43,321 nucleotides of DNA from JABDGR01 sp964561455 (GTDB taxonomy: Bacteria > Verrucomicrobiota > Verrucomicrobiia > Opitutales > JABDGR01), in contig CAZLPS010000027.1 in NCBI GenBank assembly GCA_964561455.1, positions 1 through 43,321 on the forward strand. The letters run 5' to 3'. Below are positions 25,384 to 34,345 of this stretch, in pieces. Position 1 is the first letter of the stretch. Each line of letters begins with the position of its first letter. The notes below the pieces were generated by a model. It had not been told where the DNA came from, searched no databases, and saw only the letters and a program-made list of their open reading frames with translations. Made by a program: the position numbers and the translations under genes.

Positions 25384-25417
25384 TCCGTGCAATTCCCGCG
25401 ACCGGTTGGCCCGGGCC

Positions 25418-26251
25418 CTACCCACTCGCGCGTTCATAACTGCTTTTGAAAAATAGGCGGTATATCCCGCCGCCCACAAGGCCGCCGATCAAGGGCGCAG
25501 CAATATAGACCGTAAGCCAGCCGTGGCCGTTGGCGGTAAAGGGCACCCCACCCCATCCGGCCAGAGCGCTGAACAGCCGCGGCGCCAGGTCGCGGGCCGG
25601 ATTGAAACACGCCATCGTCAATGGACCAAAAAGTGAAATCAGCAGCGTGATGGTCAGCCCAATCACCATCGGCACGTATGCCGTGGGCCGGGCCTGATTG
25701 CGCTCGTCCGTTACGCCCAAAATCACCAACACCAGAATCGCCGTGCCGGCGATTTCCGCCAAACCGGCGGCCGGCCACGCAATGACGGCTTCCGCCACCG
25801 GCGGCAACGGCTTGCCGCAGGGATTGGGAAAATATTCGCCAAAAATCATGGCCGACGCCTCGCTGCCAGGCGCGCCCCGGACGATGCCATGCGCCATTTC
25901 AAAAACCCTCAGCGCCCCGCCATAGATGACGTAGAGCACGGCACTCGCTGCAAATGCACCCAGCAATTGCGCCACCAGATAACCCGGCACTTTCTTCCAC
26001 GGGAAGCCGGCCCAACACGCCATGGCCACCGTCACCGCCGGATTCAAAAATGCCCCGCTCAGCCCGCCAGTCAGGTGAATGGCAATGCCAATGCCCAAGC
26101 CCCAAACGATGGCTACTTGAAAAATCCCGACCTGCGCATTGAGCAGGGTGGCCGCGGCCACGCTGCCGCAGCCGAAAAAAACCAGCAGGAACGTGCCGAA
26201 AAATTCGCCGACCGCCCAGACCGGAATAATGCTTTTTTGGCGGGAATCCAT
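25418..26251 (-). CDS. aqpS: aquaglyceroporin, probably arsenite channel
   Basis: A 277-residue MIP channel with six transmembrane helices and both NPA boxes (70-72 and 217-219). The second box is followed by Arg220 and Asp221, the glycerol-channel type. It is the last gene of arsR-arsC-channel, the order known from Sinorhizobium meliloti, where AqpS lets arsenite out after reduction of arsenate. No ArsB or Acr3 pump is present, so the channel probably takes that role. ATG 26251 is chosen; the frame upstream overlaps arsC. The symbol rests on context. Confidence 0.85.
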   Translation of the reverse strand: MDSRQKSIIPVWAVGEFFGTFLLVFFGCGSVAAATLLNAQVGIFQVAIVWGLGIGIAIHLTGGLSGAFLNPAVTVAMACWAGFPWKKVPGYLVAQLLGAFAASAVLYVIYGGALRVFEMAHGIVRGAPGSEASAMIFGEYFPNPCGKPLPPVAEAVIAWPAAGLAEIAGTAILVLVILGVTDERNQARPTAYVPMVIGLTITLLISLFGPLTMACFNPARDLAPRLFSALAGWGGVPFTANGHGWLTVYIAAPLIGGLVGGGIYRLFFKSSYERASG

Positions 26252-26253
26252 TT

Positions 26254-26763
26254 TTAACGGGCCAATTGCGCTTCGCCGGCTAGCTTGAACTGGCTGCCGA
26301 TTTGCTGCAGTTGCAGGGCGGTGAGCTTCTCCCGCGGCAGGGCGCAAAACAAATCGATGCGCCGCGCCAGTTGCGAAGCCACGTCCACAAACGCCCGTTG
26401 CTTTTGGTCCTCCGGGCCTTCGACTGCCGCCGGATCGGGCGAACCCCAATGGGCCACCACCGGCTGGCCCGGCCATACCGGGCAGGATTCGCGCGCATTA
26501 TCGCATACCGTAATCACAAAATCGAATTTGACCTGCCGGTATTCATCCCACGACTTGCTGCGCGCGGCAGCCGCATCGAGCAAATACTTCTGCTTCAGCA
26601 CCCAGATGGCCAGCGGATTGACTCGACCTGTCGGCACGGCACCCGCGCTGTACGATTCGAACCGCCCGAACCCCTTGGCCCGCAACAGGTATTCGGCAAT
26701 GATGCTGCGCGCGGAATTGCCCGTGCACAGGAAGAGGACTTTTTGAGTGTCAGTTGTGGTCAT
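26254..26763 (-). CDS. arsC: arsenate reductase, thioredoxin type
   Basis: A 169-residue low-molecular-weight-phosphatase-fold reductase. The P-loop is CTGNSAR (Cys13 to Arg19), and the redox pair Cys87/Cys94 sits in VCDNARESCPVWPG, as in thioredoxin-coupled ArsC. WGSPDPA replaces the usual WxxxDPA loop. It reduces arsenate to arsenite in the cytoplasm. Eight bases separate it from arsR upstream, and its stop is two bases from the channel gene's start, so this is one operon. Confidence 0.93.
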   Translation of the reverse strand: MTTTDTQKVLFLCTGNSARSIIAEYLLRAKGFGRFESYSAGAVPTGRVNPLAIWVLKQKYLLDAAAARSKSWDEYRQVKFDFVITVCDNARESCPVWPGQPVVAHWGSPDPAAVEGPEDQKQRAFVDVASQLARRIDLFCALPREKLTALQLQQIGSQFKLAGEAQLAR

Positions 26764-26771
26764 GGCAGAAA

Positions 26772-27164
26772 TTAGCAGGCGCAAGGGGGGCGCGGGCGGT
26801 TCGCGGCGCGAATGGGAGCACAGAACGGTGCCTGGCCCGCCAGGCGCCCCCGCAGCTTCTTCAGCTTCGCGGCATCAGCGCGAAACGTGGCGTCTTCCCC
26901 AGCACAATCCTGCAAACAGCGCAAGTTCGCCTCCAGCTGCGCAGGTCGCCGGGCGGACAGCCGGTATATGCGCCAGTTCCCGGCTTTGCTCGCCACCACC
27001 AAACCCCGCGCTTTGAGGTACCGCAGATGCTTGGATACCTTCACCTGCGGTTCGCCGAGAATCGCCTGAATATGACAGACACACAACGGCCCCTGCAGCA
27101 GCAGGTTCAACATGCGCAGCCGCGTGCGGTCGCACAAGCACTGGTAAATGCGGATCAATTCCAC
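26772..27164 (-). CDS. arsR: ArsR-family repressor
   Basis: A 130-residue winged-helix regulator. CVC (Cys28 and Cys30) sits in LCVCHIQAIL, the alpha-3 arsenite site, followed by the recognition helix VKVSKHLRYLKARGLV. The protein ends in CAC, so further thiols are available. It probably represses its own operon and releases DNA when it binds arsenite. Translation starts at GTG 27164. Confidence 0.92.
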   Translation of the reverse strand: MELIRIYQCLCDRTRLRMLNLLLQGPLCVCHIQAILGEPQVKVSKHLRYLKARGLVVASKAGNWRIYRLSARRPAQLEANLRCLQDCAGEDATFRADAAKLKKLRGRLAGQAPFCAPIRAANRPRPPCAC

Positions 27165-27172
27165 GGGACAAA

Positions 27173-27199
27173 ACTATATACCCTTACAGGAATGTTCAA
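27173..27199 (-). promoter_or_regulatory. candidate arsR promoter
   Basis: On the minus strand TTGAAC (27199-27194), a 15-bp spacer, and TATAGT (27178-27173), nine bases before the arsR GTG. The spacer is short for a sigma-70 promoter. No clear ArsR inverted repeat is visible. Confidence 0.35.
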
Positions 27200-27276
27200 C
27201 AAGGAAAATCGGCGGGCCCCGGGCAACAATTGGGTGACGTCCGCCACCGGCTGGCGCACACGCTTGCGCCGTGGAG

Positions 27277-28497
27277 TTATCGCCCCCCTGCCTGATCACC
27301 CAGGCGCTCGGCCTTGTAGCCACCCTTCGCGCGATCCGCCAGCCACAGTGCGCCAAAAATGAATATCAAGGCCACGGGCAAAAAGCCGACCGCCTGCAAT
27401 GCCGCCGGACCGCCATCCTTGTCATAAATATCACCCATATAAGAAAGCACAATTGAAACGGAAAGCATGCCCATGCCACCCATTAAAGCCAGACCAACTG
27501 CGCCGGTGCGCGGGCATCGTTCCGAAGTGAAGCCAATCATCGTCGGCCAGAAATAACATACGCCGACGGCAAAAATGGTCGCCGCAGCATAAACCGCTGC
27601 CTGGCTCTGCGCTTGGCTGAGCCAGAACAATCCCGCTGCGGAAAAAATTGCGGAGAAAAGAAGCATTCCACTAGGCGACAATTTGTGTACGACAGGTCCG
27701 GCAAACTGTCGGCCAACGGCCATCAGACCTGTAATCCATACTAATACTAAGATTCCGGGCACGTTCGCGGATTTTTTCAAGATGTCGGGCATCCATTGGC
27801 TCGGCCCCAACTCCGTTGCCGCTGTCATCAACATGCAGGCCAATAAAAGCAAAAACAAAGGGTTTAAGCAGGCCTTCCACATTTCCCGCGAGGGGATGCC
27901 AGCTTCGACGCGCTCAGTTCGCGGCAATTCCTGCCGCAAAAACATGAAACCATAAGCCGCCAATGGCACAAGCATTGTCAATATTTTAAATCGCCACGGG
28001 CTGTAATGGGTAAACGCCGAGAAATTTACCTGCGTTAGACCATATGCCACCAACCCACCAATGACTGATCCTCCTGGGAACCAAACATGGAAATAATTGA
28101 GGCGTTTGGTTTTTTCCTCGGGATAAATCGTGGCAATAAGTGGATTGCACGCCGCCTCAACCGAGCCGTTGCCAATGCCCATGAGCAACGTCCCAGCATA
28201 GAGCATGTTATACCCTGTCGCGCAGGCCGTAACGACGATCCCGGCAAGGTGGCACGCGAAAGCCAGCCACACAATGCGCTTAAGCCCCAGCACGTCGCAT
28301 AGCGGTCCGCCCAGCATCATAGCCAGAGTAAATCCCCAAAAAGCCGTGCCGCCAATTATACCAATTTGAAGATTAGACAAATTAAACTGCGACCCGAGAT
28401 CTCCCATGATGTCGCTACGGATGGCGAAACTCATGGCGGTGACAATCAAAGCAACACAACTGGCGGCAAACATTCGGGAACGATGAGTATGGGGCAT
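27277..28497 (-). CDS. MFS transporter
   Basis: A 406-residue inner-membrane transporter with about 12 hydrophobic segments. The MFS signature loop is GGPLCDVLGLKRIVW after helix 2. Other typical parts are GIGNGSVEAACNPLIATIYP and HVWFPGGSVIGGLVAYGL, a pattern I associate with FucP-like sugar or hexuronate carriers. The substrate is not readable. It is upstream of arsR on the same strand with a 112-base gap, but nothing else links it to arsenic. The coding GC looks lower than its neighbours, which may mean transfer. Confidence 0.88.
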   Translation of the reverse strand: MPHTHRSRMFAASCVALIVTAMSFAIRSDIMGDLGSQFNLSNLQIGIIGGTAFWGFTLAMMLGGPLCDVLGLKRIVWLAFACHLAGIVVTACATGYNMLYAGTLLMGIGNGSVEAACNPLIATIYPEEKTKRLNYFHVWFPGGSVIGGLVAYGLTQVNFSAFTHYSPWRFKILTMLVPLAAYGFMFLRQELPRTERVEAGIPSREMWKACLNPLFLLLLACMLMTAATELGPSQWMPDILKKSANVPGILVLVWITGLMAVGRQFAGPVVHKLSPSGMLLFSAIFSAAGLFWLSQAQSQAAVYAAATIFAVGVCYFWPTMIGFTSERCPRTGAVGLALMGGMGMLSVSIVLSYMGDIYDKDGGPAALQAVGFLPVALIFIFGALWLADRAKGGYKAERLGDQAGGR

Positions 28498-28580
28498 GGG
28501 TAATTGAGGTTGGGGGTGGGCCCATGGTTAAACCCCACAACCCATTCTGCCGCAATCATTAAAAAAGCGCCGCCCGGGCT

Positions 28581-29399
28581 TTACAACCCCGGCCTCGCGC
28601 TCACTGGTTTCGACTGCCGCCGGTCATCTTCCTTCATCCAGCCCCAAAGGCTCCGCCCCACCAGCCCCACCGACACCGCTGCTGCCGTCATTTCCATAAT
28701 GGACGCCCCAATGCGCTGGTCGTCCATGGCATCGATGGTGGGAAAAATGCGCGGCGCGAATTTGTAAGTGGGATACAGTTCCCCGTCCGACAGCGCGAGC
28801 AGCCCGAGAATGGGCATGTGCGCAATCATTAACATAAAGGCGCACACCAGACGCACCGGATAATTGCACGGCGGAAAGACCCGCGACGGACTCATGAACA
28901 TCCACCACATCTGCATCGCCGTGATGAAAATTGTCAGGTGCTCGAAAATATGGATGGACCGGTTGCGCAACGCCGCCTCGTACAGCTGCGGCAAATGCCA
29001 CAGCGCAAAGGTCAGCACAAATGCCATGCAACACACCGCCGGATGCAGCAACCGCCGCGCGACGGCCTTTACCCAGGGCCGCGCCAACACCGCGTCCACC
29101 ATCCACCACGGCAGCCCCCACAACATCAGCGGCGGCGTCACATAGACGATAATCAGGTGCTGCACCATGTGCAGGAAGAACAGGTAGTCCTCGCCAAACT
29201 GGTCCAGCGGCGAGCCGACGGCCAGATAGTTCAAAATTAACCCGCTGAAAAACGCCGCCGCCTTCCACCGGGGATACGCTGTCCCTGCCGGCGCCAGCCG
29301 CCCGCGCCAGGGCCCCACCCCTACCGCGTAAACCCAGCCCGCCAGCAGGAGGCTGAGCAGCAGCAAAGGTTCATTGTGCCAATGTAATTGGACCGGCAT
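28581..29399 (-). CDS. ctaG: CtaG-like cytochrome c oxidase assembly protein
   Basis: A 272-residue integral membrane protein with about seven hydrophobic segments. Family motifs of caa3-type CtaG: YLFFLHMVQHLIIVYVTPPLMLWG, ALWHLPQLYEAAL, HIFEHLTIFITAMQMWW and PILGLLAL. The histidines in HMVQH and FEH are candidate copper ligands. It assists assembly of a caa3-type oxidase, but no oxidase genes lie in the window. ATG 29399 (MPVQLHWHNEP) is used. Confidence 0.88.
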   Translation of the reverse strand: MPVQLHWHNEPLLLLSLLLAGWVYAVGVGPWRGRLAPAGTAYPRWKAAAFFSGLILNYLAVGSPLDQFGEDYLFFLHMVQHLIIVYVTPPLMLWGLPWWMVDAVLARPWVKAVARRLLHPAVCCMAFVLTFALWHLPQLYEAALRNRSIHIFEHLTIFITAMQMWWMFMSPSRVFPPCNYPVRLVCAFMLMIAHMPILGLLALSDGELYPTYKFAPRIFPTIDAMDDQRIGASIMEMTAAAVSVGLVGRSLWGWMKEDDRRQSKPVSARPGL

Positions 29400-29560
29400 C
29401 CCGCCACTCTATCCCCGGTCTTCGGTCCAAGACGAACCAAAACCACCCATTGCCAGCCACAAAAGATTTGCCATGCTCCCGCCGGCGCGTTACCGCTAAG
29501 GCGCCCCGTTTGCCCCGGGTTTTACTTCGTTCCACGTCGGCGATTTTCCCCACCCGCGTC

Positions 29561-30070
29561 ATGTCCCGCACTCAGTCGCTCAATTTTAAAAAACTGGTGG
29601 AACGCCATTTCGCCAGCCTTTACCGCTTTGCCTATTGCCTGGCTAACGAAGAGCAAACGGCCTGCGACTTGACCCAGCACACGTTCTTTCTCTATGCCAA
29701 CAAGGGTTCGGCCATTCGTGAAACCCACAAGGTCAAATCATGGCTCTACGCCACCTTGCACAACGAATACTTGCGCCAGCGCGCCGCGCCCCACATTGAA
29801 CATCCGCCGCCACCACCGCCCATCCGGGCCGACTCCGCCCTGACCGCCCCCGAGAACGTGGCCGCGCTGGACGGCCCCAGCGCCGCCGCCTTGTTCGCAA
29901 AACTGGACGAAGCCATGCGTGCGCCCCTCGCCCTCTTCTACTTTCAGGAATTGACCTATCGGGAAATTGCCGAGGTGCTCGGCGCGCCACTCGAAAACAT
30001 CCAGGCCCGGGTGGCGGATGGAAAAGCCCAGCTCAAGAAAATCCTCGCCGGCCGCGCCAACCACATTTAA
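29561..30070 (+). CDS. ECF-type RNA polymerase sigma factor
   Basis: A 169-residue sigma factor. Region 2: FASLYRFAYCLANEEQTACDLTQHTFFLYAN and KVKSWLYATLHNEYLRQ. Region 4: LALFYFQELTYREIAEVLGAPLENIQARVADGKAQLKKIL. A proline-rich linker (PPPPPP) lies between them. ATG 29561 is preferred because the upstream frame has no sigma-like residues. Eleven bases downstream starts a membrane protein that is probably its anti-sigma factor. Confidence 0.92.
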   Translation: MSRTQSLNFKKLVERHFASLYRFAYCLANEEQTACDLTQHTFFLYANKGSAIRETHKVKSWLYATLHNEYLRQRAAPHIEHPPPPPPIRADSALTAPENVAALDGPSAAALFAKLDEAMRAPLALFYFQELTYREIAEVLGAPLENIQARVADGKAQLKKILAGRANHI

Positions 30071-30081
30071 CCCGTGTCGTC

Positions 30082-30966
30082 ATGACTCCCGCCGAAGCCC
30101 AAACCATCCTCAGCCTTTGCCCACCCGGCGACGAAACCAACCCGGATATCCCCGGTCTCGATGCCGCCCGGGAATTGGCAACTGGCGACGCCGCACTGAC
30201 CGCCTGGTGGGAACAGGAAAAATATTTTGACGAGCAATTTAGTCGCAAACTTGGCTCCCTGACCCCGCCAGCCGAGTTGGAGGCCACCATCCTGCGAGGT
30301 GGCGCGACGATCTTTTTCGCCAGTCGGCTCATCGCCGAAACCACCGGCGAAGAACCGGTCACCCTCCCCGAGGGGCCGGATGCCCAGGCCGCTCCATCCG
30401 CCCCCGCCGTTTCCCTGTCAGACCCCGGGGACGCCACATCGCCCTCACCCAGGGCTGCGACCTGGTATTGGCGGGCGGCCGTCTATTCCGCCGGTTTCGT
30501 GGTGGCCATTTTCCTAATTCTACTTGTCGTGGCGATTCCCGGCATTTTAAAAACCAAAGCCACCCACGGACCCGAATTGCCCGATTTCACCCTTTATGCG
30601 GCGCGATTGGCCGATGTCCCATCACTCCCGCCAGCCCCGGGTCAAACCATCGAAGACCTGCGCCGCACCCTGGACGAGGGCCACGCCCCCAACCCGCCGG
30701 GGGCGGCCGTACTTGCGATCGTTCCGGGCGGCGCCACGCCCGATTCTGTAGCCATCAACAATTGGAACGTCCACCAGATAACCCATTACGTCGTGCCGTC
30801 CGGAGCCAATCCCACCCACATTTTCATCCTGAACCGGGCGGAGTTTCCCCACGATGAGGTCACCCTCGAAGTTTCCGACGGCGACCTGAACAATTATCAC
30901 GTGCAGACCTGGAGTGCGGACGGCTTTATTTACATCGTGCTCAAGCCCCGGTCGGCAAAACCGTAA
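30082..30966 (+). CDS. putative membrane anti-sigma factor
   Basis: A 294-residue protein. The N-terminal 75 residues resemble a cytoplasmic zinc-less anti-sigma domain (GDAALTAWWEQEKYFDEQFSRKLGSLTPPAELEATIL). A Pro/Ala-rich linker leads to one transmembrane helix (about 130-155). The external C-terminal domain contains DVPSLPPAPGQTIEDLRRTLDEGHAPNPPG and a strand-rich end. Position 11 bases after an ECF sigma gene, plus this topology, makes anti-sigma likely. There is no HxxxCxxC zinc motif. Confidence 0.7.
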   Translation: MTPAEAQTILSLCPPGDETNPDIPGLDAARELATGDAALTAWWEQEKYFDEQFSRKLGSLTPPAELEATILRGGATIFFASRLIAETTGEEPVTLPEGPDAQAAPSAPAVSLSDPGDATSPSPRAATWYWRAAVYSAGFVVAIFLILLVVAIPGILKTKATHGPELPDFTLYAARLADVPSLPPAPGQTIEDLRRTLDEGHAPNPPGAAVLAIVPGGATPDSVAINNWNVHQITHYVVPSGANPTHIFILNRAEFPHDEVTLEVSDGDLNNYHVQTWSADGFIYIVLKPRSAKP

Positions 30967-31153
30967 AAAAAATGCTTTGGTTCTTCGTGACTTGGTTCTT
31001 GGCTCGAAAACCGGTGTCCGGTGTCCAGTCTCGCTTTACAAATTCCAAATTTAAAATTCTGATTTAAATTTCTCGATTCTTAATTCTTATTTCTCCTCCC
31101 CCCGTACCCCGTCCTCAATTATATACTGTCAACTATCCATTCTCCATTTTCAC

Positions 31154-32593
31154 TTATCGCAGCCCCCGCACCGTCGCCCGCAATTCATTCTCCAGAAGTT
31201 GCCGCGCCCCCGCCGGCAACCGGTTGAACGCTTCCTGCGCTTCCGGTGACTTTGCTCCGAGGGCCGGGGAATTTGTCGGCGCGGAGCGTGTGACCGCAGC
31301 CGCAGCCACCGGTGCCGCGATGGGGGGCGGCGCTTCCTCCACTACCGCGCTGTTAGCGGCCTTGCCGACGGGCACAGGCCTCGGCGCGGCTGGCACGGGC
31401 GACACCACCTTGGGCGCTGCCGCTTGCACCGGTGGCGCCGTGGGCGGAGTCTCTATTTTTTTTTGGCCGGCTTCCTGGGGGAGGCCGGCGGAGAGTTCCG
31501 TGAGGTCTTGGAGCAGTGAATCAATCGCTCGCATTCGCCCCTGTTCTGCCGCCCGCAAGAGAAGCACTTCAAAATTCACGCGCTCATTCAGCCCGGTGCG
31601 CACGGAATCCTCGCCCGCATGCAACGTTTCCAAAATCCGCAATAGCGAATCACCGCGCGCGGGCACACCCAGACTGTCAGTTGCGCCCTTGCCGCGCACG
31701 GCGTCGAGCAGCGCTTCGCGCAAGGCCGCCTCCAAGTCGTTCAACACCCGGTTGAGGTCGCGGCCGTCGGCGGCCAGTTGGTCCACTTCACCCACCAACG
31801 TGGCATATTCACCGGCGGCCAGCGCCCGGGCCAAGGCACGCACTTGTTCGGCGGACGCCAGGCCATAAACATCCAGTACATCGTCGTCGGAAATCTTCGT
31901 CCCGCAAAAGGAAATTAACTGGTCGAGGATGGACTGGGCGTCCCGCATTCCACCCTGAGCCAGCCGGGCGATGGACTGCAACGCCGCCGACGTCACACTG
32001 ATGCCCTCGGCTATGGCAATCTGGCCCAGCTTATTCGCAATCTGCGCGTCCGGAATCGGACGGAACTCAAACCGCTGGCAGCGCGAGATGATGGTCGCCG
32101 GAACCTTCTGGGCCTCGGTCGTGGCGAAAATGAACTTCACGTGCGGCGGCGGCTCTTCCAGGGTCTTCAGCAACGCGTTGAATGCCGGGGTCGAGAGCAT
32201 GTGGACTTCATCAATGATGTAGACCCGGTATTTCCCCTGCGACGGCCCATACTGGCATTCCTCGCGCAGGGCATGAATGTCCTCGACCTTGTTGTTCGAG
32301 GCTCCGTCAATCTCCCGCACGTCCATGCAGGTGCCATTCATGATCGCCTGGGCCAGCGCCGACTTGTCATCCGGCGCCACGTTCGGCCCGCCCTCGGCAT
32401 TGATCGCCTTGGCGAGAATGCGCGCAGTCGTGGTCTTCCCCGTCCCCCGCGGCCCCACAAACAAATAGGCATGCGCCAGCCGGTTCTGCGTGATGGCGTT
32501 CTTCAACGTGCGCACGATGTGCTCCTGCCCGACGATCTCGTCGAACTGCTTCGGGCGCCACCGCCGCGCGATAACTTGATAGGCTTCAGCCAC
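31154..32593 (-). CDS. dnaX: DNA polymerase III subunit gamma/tau
   Basis: A 479-residue clamp-loader subunit. Walker A GPRGTGKTT, YIIDEVHMLS (Walker B), KTLEEPPPHVKFIFATTE and the sensor region RCQRFEFRPI are intact. The zinc-finger module normally present after Walker A has lost its cysteines: ALAQAIMNGTCMDVREIDGASNN keeps only one. The proline/alanine-rich C-terminal 130 residues are the tau-type tail. Translation starts at GTG 32593 (MAEAYQVIARRWRP). The 3' end and the upstream gap are flanked by word-repeat arrays. Confidence 0.95.
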   Translation of the reverse strand: MAEAYQVIARRWRPKQFDEIVGQEHIVRTLKNAITQNRLAHAYLFVGPRGTGKTTTARILAKAINAEGGPNVAPDDKSALAQAIMNGTCMDVREIDGASNNKVEDIHALREECQYGPSQGKYRVYIIDEVHMLSTPAFNALLKTLEEPPPHVKFIFATTEAQKVPATIISRCQRFEFRPIPDAQIANKLGQIAIAEGISVTSAALQSIARLAQGGMRDAQSILDQLISFCGTKISDDDVLDVYGLASAEQVRALARALAAGEYATLVGEVDQLAADGRDLNRVLNDLEAALREALLDAVRGKGATDSLGVPARGDSLLRILETLHAGEDSVRTGLNERVNFEVLLLRAAEQGRMRAIDSLLQDLTELSAGLPQEAGQKKIETPPTAPPVQAAAPKVVSPVPAAPRPVPVGKAANSAVVEEAPPPIAAPVAAAAVTRSAPTNSPALGAKSPEAQEAFNRLPAGARQLLENELRATVRGLR

Positions 32594-32870
32594 CCATTCA
32601 GTCGAACGAATCCGGGCGCATGGGGCAAGTGTTTTAGTAAACTTCTCGAATCAAGAAGCTGGAAGTTGGAATCTGGAATCCAGAACCCACCCCCCCAATT
32701 CTGTCAATTCCGTCAAAGAACAAGACCTCTTCGTTCTCTCCGCTCCTTCGCATTGAAAAAACACGTTCGCGCCCCTTCGTGGATCAAGATTCCTCCTTTC
32801 TCATTTTGCGTTTTGCATTCCATTTCACTCTTCACCCTTCACTCTTCACTCTTTCAAATCCCCGGCCACG

Positions 32871-34316
32871 CTAATCATACTGAATCACTTCGTTGGGCTC
32901 GACGCTGGCGGCAGGCACCGTGGCGGCGAGCACCTCGGCCAATCGCGCTGCCTGCCCGCGAATTTCCGGAATCGCAACGGTTTCCCAAAGCACGCCCTGG
33001 AGCAGCGCGCCCAGCGTGTGCAGCCACGGCAGCGGCCGGTGATCAAACCCCTTCACCATGCCATCCGCCGTGGCTTCAACGCCCAGCGCCAACGGGTCAT
33101 GGGTAATAATGCCCTGCGCCAGCAGGCTGACCAGCAGCGGATGCTGGTATTTGGTGTAGTCCGTCAAAGGGCCCGTGCAGTTCACCACTTTGGCCACCCG
33201 CAACTCGCGAATTTGCTGGCTTCGGCGGTCGCGGTATTCCACGCGGGCCACGCCGCTTTCCTCAACAATATTTCTTATCCTGCCGGCCAGAAAATGCACG
33301 CGACCGGAATTCGCCAAATCCTGCATCCAGGCACCCACTTCCGGGCAAACGCGGTGCCGGTGCGCCTCCCATATGGGCCGCAAGTGCCGCAGGAATCGGG
33401 CCCGCTCCGCCATCGGCCAGTTTTGCCAAATGGCCGGCGTGACCGGACGCAGGCTGTCCAAGACGCTCCGCCAGCCAAATCCAGCTCCACTCGCCTCCGC
33501 CGCCTTGATATTCGCCCGGACTACCCGGATCGCTTCCCGCACTGTGGCTGGGAGGTTTTTCGCGTCCACGAACGCCCGCCATGGCGGCTCCCACCGATGC
33601 TCCTTGGGCCGGAAACCCCGCCGCGAAAGCAGGTGGATCCGCCCGCGATGATCGCGGTCGGCGAGTTCGAGGGCCAAATCAATGCTGGTCAACCCCTGGC
33701 CGACCAGCAGCACCTCATCGTCCGGCTCCAATCCCCGCCAACGATCGCGATTCCAGGCAAAATGCACGTAGCGCTGGGAGCTAAAAAACTTGAGCGGCTT
33801 TTGCACCGGATACTCGCTGGGCAACACTCCGAGCGCCAGCACCACTTGATCGGCAAATACCACCTGCCCGTTCTGCAGAAGCACCAACGCTTGACGGCCG
33901 TTGTGGTGCAAATCCACGGCCTCCTGGGTGATGACATTGAAGGTCACCCCGCGCGGTGCTTCCATCCTCGCTTGGGCCAGTTGCTGGGCGAGGTATTCCC
34001 CATAAATCGCCCGGGGCAAAAAGGAATCCGCCCGGACGGGCGGCAGCAGGGCCAGGCATCCCGATCCCTGCGCCTGCCGCTCCCGCGCCCATTCCAGAAA
34101 ATGATTGGGCGCCTCCGGCCAACAACTCATATTTCCCGCCGGAACGTTCATCCAGTGGCGCGGGGAACTCGCGCTGAACGCCAACCCCCGGCCAAGTTGT
34201 TTGCTCCGTTCGATCAATGTAATTTCAATGGGAGCCCGGCATCGGCGCAACAGACCCGCACAGACGAGACTGCCAGCCGCGCCGCCACCAACAACCGCTA
34301 TGGAAGGTTGCGCCAT
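32871..34316 (-). CDS. FAD/NAD(P)-binding protein
   Basis: A 481-residue flavoprotein. IAVVGGGAAGSLVCAGLL at the N-terminus is an FAD-binding Rossmann motif, followed by a family part GRGLAFSASSPRHWMNVPAGNMS that fits the FAD-NAD(P)-binding COG4529-like group. LLVGQGLTSIDLALEL is a second dinucleotide motif. The substrate is unknown. It starts 29 bases after the sbp stop, so it probably shares that transcript and may act in sulfur or redox metabolism (inference). Confidence 0.85.
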   Translation of the reverse strand: MAQPSIAVVGGGAAGSLVCAGLLRRCRAPIEITLIERSKQLGRGLAFSASSPRHWMNVPAGNMSCWPEAPNHFLEWARERQAQGSGCLALLPPVRADSFLPRAIYGEYLAQQLAQARMEAPRGVTFNVITQEAVDLHHNGRQALVLLQNGQVVFADQVVLALGVLPSEYPVQKPLKFFSSQRYVHFAWNRDRWRGLEPDDEVLLVGQGLTSIDLALELADRDHRGRIHLLSRRGFRPKEHRWEPPWRAFVDAKNLPATVREAIRVVRANIKAAEASGAGFGWRSVLDSLRPVTPAIWQNWPMAERARFLRHLRPIWEAHRHRVCPEVGAWMQDLANSGRVHFLAGRIRNIVEESGVARVEYRDRRSQQIRELRVAKVVNCTGPLTDYTKYQHPLLVSLLAQGIITHDPLALGVEATADGMVKGFDHRPLPWLHTLGALLQGVLWETVAIPEIRGQAARLAEVLAATVPAASVEPNEVIQYD

Positions 34317-34345
34317 GGGGAGATTTTATTCGGTTCGCGTTGGTT

